Source: Oceanobacillus halophilus (GTDB lineage Bacteria > Bacillota > Bacilli > Bacillales > Amphibacillaceae). Taken from it: a DNA stretch of 64,000 nucleotides. The translations under genes and the position numbers were made by a program. The stretch lies in the NCBI RefSeq assembly GCF_003628505.1, contig NZ_RBZP01000001.1, forward strand, positions 744,001 to 808,000. The letters are read 5' to 3'. Shown one piece after another: positions 61,195 to 64,000 of the stretch; position 1 is the stretch's first letter, and each line of letters begins with the position of its first letter. The notes beneath the pieces were generated by a model. That model worked only from the letters and a program-made list of their open reading frames with translations, was not told the origin of the DNA and did not search any database.

Positions 61195-62199
61195 ATGCAC
61201 AACCATGAGAAGCCCTTAACATCTGCAGAAATCTCTACTCTATGGGCTAACTACTTAGGAGATAGTATGTCTATCTGCGTATTCAAATACTTTCTTACCC
61301 ACTTGGAAGATGCCGAAATTAAAAAAGTGGTAGACTATGCAATAGACTTATCACAACAACATGTTAAAACGATAGAAGATATCTTTAAACAAGAGGGAAT
61401 TGCCGTTCCGAAGGCATTCGGTGAGGAGGATGTTCATACAGATGCGAAACGCTTATTTTCTGATACCTTTTATCTAAAGTATGTTAAAAACATGGCAAAA
61501 GGTGGTTTAGCCAATTACGCTTCTGCATTACCAAATTTAGTAAGACAAGACATTCGTTCCTATATAGGTAAATCCATAGATTCCACTAAAGAGCTTTATA
61601 ATATAGCAACTGATCTACTATTAACCAAAGGATTTGAAATTCGCCCTCCATCTATCCCCTATCCAAAAGAGGTGAGTTTTGTCAAAGACCAACACTTTCT
61701 TGCAGGTTGGATGGGAGAACAAAGGACATTAACCGGAACAGAAATTACCCAATTATACGCTAACATTGAAACCAATCGATTAGGACTATCTCTTATCATA
61801 GGCTTCAGCCAGGTAGCTAAGGATGCAACTATTCGGAAATATATGATGCGTGGGAAAAAGATGGCTAAAAAGCATATTGATATTTTCAGCTCTTTTTTAC
61901 AAAAACACGATATCCCCTTTTCTACTTCCGGACAAAACGAAGTAACTGACTCAACAGAGGCACCATTTTCCGATAAGCTGATAATGTACCATGTAGGACT
62001 TTTAAGCGCTGCAGGAATGGGAAACTATGGTGTTGCCATGGCTCTAAGTCCAAGACGCGATATTGCCATGTATCTTGGTCGTCTTTTAATGGAGGTTGGA
62101 TTATTTTCAGAAGATGGTATGAATATCACCATCAGAAATGGCTGGATGGAATACCCTCCGTCAGCAATTGATCGCAATAACTTAGCAAGACGTCCATAA
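61195..62199 (+). CDS. DUF3231 family protein, two tandem domains
   Basis: About 334 residues made of two similar helical halves. The first begins LTSAEISTLWANYLGDSMSI and the second begins LTGTEITQLYANIETNRLGL about 165 residues later. Each half has the HVKTIEDIFKQEGI / HIDIFSSFLQKHDI block, and LANYASALP or MGNYGVAMALSPRRDI near its end. The fold looks ferritin-like by the spacing of His and Glu, but I would not claim metal binding. I start at the ATG at 61195 after GGAGG; a GTG at 61096 would add 33 residues without support. The function is unknown. A terminator follows. Confidence 0.85.
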   Translation: MHNHEKPLTSAEISTLWANYLGDSMSICVFKYFLTHLEDAEIKKVVDYAIDLSQQHVKTIEDIFKQEGIAVPKAFGEEDVHTDAKRLFSDTFYLKYVKNMAKGGLANYASALPNLVRQDIRSYIGKSIDSTKELYNIATDLLLTKGFEIRPPSIPYPKEVSFVKDQHFLAGWMGEQRTLTGTEITQLYANIETNRLGLSLIIGFSQVAKDATIRKYMMRGKKMAKKHIDIFSSFLQKHDIPFSTSGQNEVTDSTEAPFSDKLIMYHVGLLSAAGMGNYGVAMALSPRRDIAMYLGRLLMEVGLFSEDGMNITIRNGWMEYPPSAIDRNNLARRP

Positions 62200-62258
62200 T
62201 TTCCGACCATGGATAATAATTAGGAAGAATATATCACAGCTTTCTATTCCAAAGGGAA

Positions 62259-62292
62259 AAGACCAAATCGTAAACACGATTTGGTCTTTTTT
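62259..62292 (+). terminator. Terminator of the DUF3231 gene
   Basis: AAGACCAAATCG pairs perfectly with CGATTTGGTCTT and is followed by TTTTTT on the plus strand. Confidence 0.9.
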
Positions 62293-62514
62293 GATTCCCT
62301 AATTAAATAATTAAATCACTCACCACTCAAGAATTTAACTTCCTCATATTTATTTAGAACATTATTGATGGTATATTAAAATGTTCGAAAAGGGGTTAAT
62401 TATTTCACGGATATAAAGCTAAATAAAAATTATTTCATATATTGTTTATTCTAAGAAAATGATGTTTTTTTATGATAAACTAGACATGCTCTATCTGCTT
62501 AATTCACATTTTTA

Positions 62515-63084
62515 CAAAGCCCCTTTCTAGATAGATTGTTGCTTTATGAAGTTTAACAGTTGATATAAACTCCTGATATATTTAATTAAGAATATATAAC
62601 TAATGGAGCGATTCGTTAACACCGCTACGGAAATACACTCCGCTTTCCGCGGGAGTCTCCGTTTATTCCCTCCGCTATGCGTCTCCTCTACTTGTATAAA
62701 ATAGAAATATGCTGTTTTAAGGATCATAATGGTCTTAAAACGTAATTTCTAGAGATATAAGCTCAAAGTATAATCTTGAGCACCTATTTAAGCGGAGGAA
62801 GAATGCGGAGACTCCTCGAAAATGAAAGAGTACATTTTCTTCGTGCGATGTAATGCTGACGAAGCCTTCCTTGTCCTTTGGGAATAGCACGTGTCCAGAC
62901 CTGAGCAGGAAGTGATTTTCTTCCGAGGAGGCTAAGGCCGTGCCAACGGAAAGCAAAGTATTCTGCCGGAGCGAATGATCGCACAAATCAATCATAAGTG
63001 TAAGCGAGAGCTACATTATTCTAAATTATAGATATTAATAATCTATATAAAATGTAAGATAAAGTCATTAAGAAAAGAGAGCAT
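62515..63084 (+). repeat. MITE-like repeat, long form (copy G)
   Basis: It starts with CAAAGCCCCTTTCTAG and GATTGTTGCTTTATGAAG, then CAGTTGATATAAACTCC and TTTAATTAAGAATAT. Two core blocks follow: CTACGGAAATACACTCCGC, and GCGGAGGAAGAATGCGGAG with TCCTCGAAAATGAAAGAG. It ends with ATCTATATAAAATGTAAGATAA (as ATCTATATAAAATG and AAGTCATTAAG). It is the longest copy in the window and accounts for most of the 900-base gap between the DUF3231 and VOC genes. The small frames that can be drawn in it are not supported. Confidence 0.75.
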
Positions 63085-63112
63085 TGACTAAGGAAAGGAC
63101 AAGATATTAATT

Positions 63113-63493
63113 ATGGAATTGAGACTTGAATTATTTGTTAAAAATATTAAAAAATCAGTGGAATTTTACCGGAATGTTTTAGATTTTAATACACCAAACG
63201 ATACGAAAAATAGTTACAGTTACATACCTGTTAGTAAAGGGAACGTAGTCTTAGGCTTAGGAGAAATGAAAAACTTACCTGCTAATCATCCAGTTAAAAG
63301 CTCTGATGATGCTCAACAAGTAGGATTAGGAGTGGAAATTGTTTTAGAAGTACAAGACGTAAATGATGTATATCACAAAGTTATGACAAAAGGATACCCA
63401 ATTCAGACAAAGTTGACTAAAAGACCGTGGGGAATGGTCGATTTTCGAATTATAGACCCAGACGGATATTACATAAGAATCACATCAAACTAG
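63113..63493 (+). CDS. VOC (glyoxalase/bleomycin-resistance) family protein
   Basis: At 126 residues it is one VOC module of two beta-alpha-beta-beta-beta repeats: LRLELFVKNIKKSVEFYRNVL at the N-terminus and VEIVLEVQDVNDVYHKVMTKG near 83, ending RPWGMVDFRIIDPDGYYIRI, which carries the family Glu/Asp/Gly end. Members include glyoxalase I, dioxygenases and antibiotic-binding proteins; the metal-site residues are not enough to choose. AAAGGA lies before the ATG. It lies just outside copy G and is a single gene. Confidence 0.86.
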   Translation: MELRLELFVKNIKKSVEFYRNVLDFNTPNDTKNSYSYIPVSKGNVVLGLGEMKNLPANHPVKSSDDAQQVGLGVEIVLEVQDVNDVYHKVMTKGYPIQTKLTKRPWGMVDFRIIDPDGYYIRITSN

Positions 63494-63582
63494 TGGGAAA
63501 AGTTTATCATCTTCCCACTAAATTCCCCACCGTACATAATATAATATGAGACTTTTAGGATTATCCTCTAGCATTGAAATCT

Positions 63583-64000
63583 CTATCTTAATCCCTTTTT
63601 TTCCTTTATAGCAAGCACTCCAATTAAGCCAATTATGGAAAAAATAACTGGAGTCATAAAACCATAATAATATCCATCATGCAAACTTCCAGAAACAATC
63701 TGAAAATAATCCAACACGTTCCCGAAAATACTAGGCAACAATATGGCACTTAAGAAACCACCTGTATTTGCAAATCCAGAAACAATCCCCGCTTCCATTA
63801 CTGGAAAAGATTTTCGAACAGCAGCAAATGTTAAAGCATTTGCTCCATACGATAGACCGATGACAAAGAAAAGTATTGTCAATAAAAAAGCTGGGGGATT
63901 TCCATAAAAGACGAGAAAAGTAGACCAAGCAACTATTAGTATTACGTGGACAAAGATATACGGCCTTTTAATAGTTCCTAATCGACTAGAAATCCAGCCG
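63583..64000 (-). CDS. MFS transporter, C-terminal part only
   Basis: The frame is open from the right window edge to a stop at 63583, giving about 139 residues of a transporter C-terminus. GWISSRLGTIKRPYIFV at the edge is the loop between helices with the MFS motif-A-like R-x-G-x-x-x-R/K. Four helices follow: HVILIVAWSTFLVFY, LLTILFFVIGLSYGANAL, GIVSGFANTGGFLSAILLPSI, and FMTPVIFSIIGLIGVLAI. The rest lies outside the window. The substrate is unknown. Confidence 0.85.
   Translation of the reverse strand, partial: GWISSRLGTIKRPYIFVHVILIVAWSTFLVFYGNPPAFLLTILFFVIGLSYGANALTFAAVRKSFPVMEAGIVSGFANTGGFLSAILLPSIFGNVLDYFQIVSGSLHDGYYYGFMTPVIFSIIGLIGVLAIKEKKGLR

Noticed and set aside
62735-62995. Small frames on the minus strand inside copy G (and similar ones at 28735-29030 and 27099-27293)
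   Set aside because: They recur only because the repeat family recurs. They lack ribosome sites and show no protein-level conservation beyond the DNA repeat.

Overview
The window comes from a low-GC, endospore-forming member of the Bacillaceae. The spore genes gerE, gerM and sspI, TTG starts preceded by strong Shine-Dalgarno sites, T-box and S-box riboswitches, and long gene-order conservation with Bacillus subtilis all point there. I suspect a halotolerant genus near Oceanobacillus or Virgibacillus, but I cannot prove the genus from the sequence alone.

Positions 1 to about 34,040 are a core block whose order follows the B. subtilis ysoA-to-sspI region: ysoA (cut by the edge), a two-tRNA operon (Gly, Arg), ysnB-rdgB-rph-gerM-racE-ysmB, gerE, ysmA, sdhCAB, yslB, uvrC, trxA, the fatty-acid degradation group lcfA / fadR-fadB-etfB-etfA with a FadR operator, yshE, mutS2, polX, a cvpA-type gene, zapA, rnhC, pheST behind a Phe T-box, an rRNA methylase (ysgA) and sspI. 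Most genes are on the minus strand. The block is interrupted by copies of a dispersed, MITE-like repeat, and a LysM/3D cell-wall protein sits between rnhC and pheT with a repeat copy on each side.

Positions 34,040 to 51,800 are accessory. They hold a Gfo/Idh/MocA oxidoreductase, an acetyltransferase, an operon of a membrane-anchored 521-residue protein with two ABC-2 permeases, an ATPase and a following lytic transglycosylase, then an alpha/beta hydrolase, a hemerythrin-like protein, a CoA-disulfide-reductase-like flavoprotein, a 14-helix drug exporter, a TPR protein, an FbpB-like micro-protein, an aromatic-acid-exporter-like protein, an unrecognised protein with an N-terminal beta-barrel-like module, and an RraA-family protein.

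Positions 51,800 to 60,940 look like an organosulfur acquisition island. A SAM riboswitch precedes a 44-residue peptide and a DszA/NtaA-type flavin monooxygenase. A flavin reductase, a DszC/SfnB-like acyl-CoA-dehydrogenase-fold oxygenase and a complete amino-acid-type ABC importer follow. The likely theme is import of an organic sulfur compound and oxidative release of its sulfur when methionine/SAM is low. The window ends with a DUF3231 protein, a large repeat copy, a VOC protein and the C-terminal part of an MFS transporter.

The signals most worth a second look are the mobile repeat family (including one copy that has lost its hairpin core and one that appears split around the monooxygenase gene), the S-box island with its undescribed peptide, the 20-bp tandem repeat inside it, the anchored-protein/ABC operon, an altered cysteine spacing in UvrC, and several very small membrane or basic proteins.
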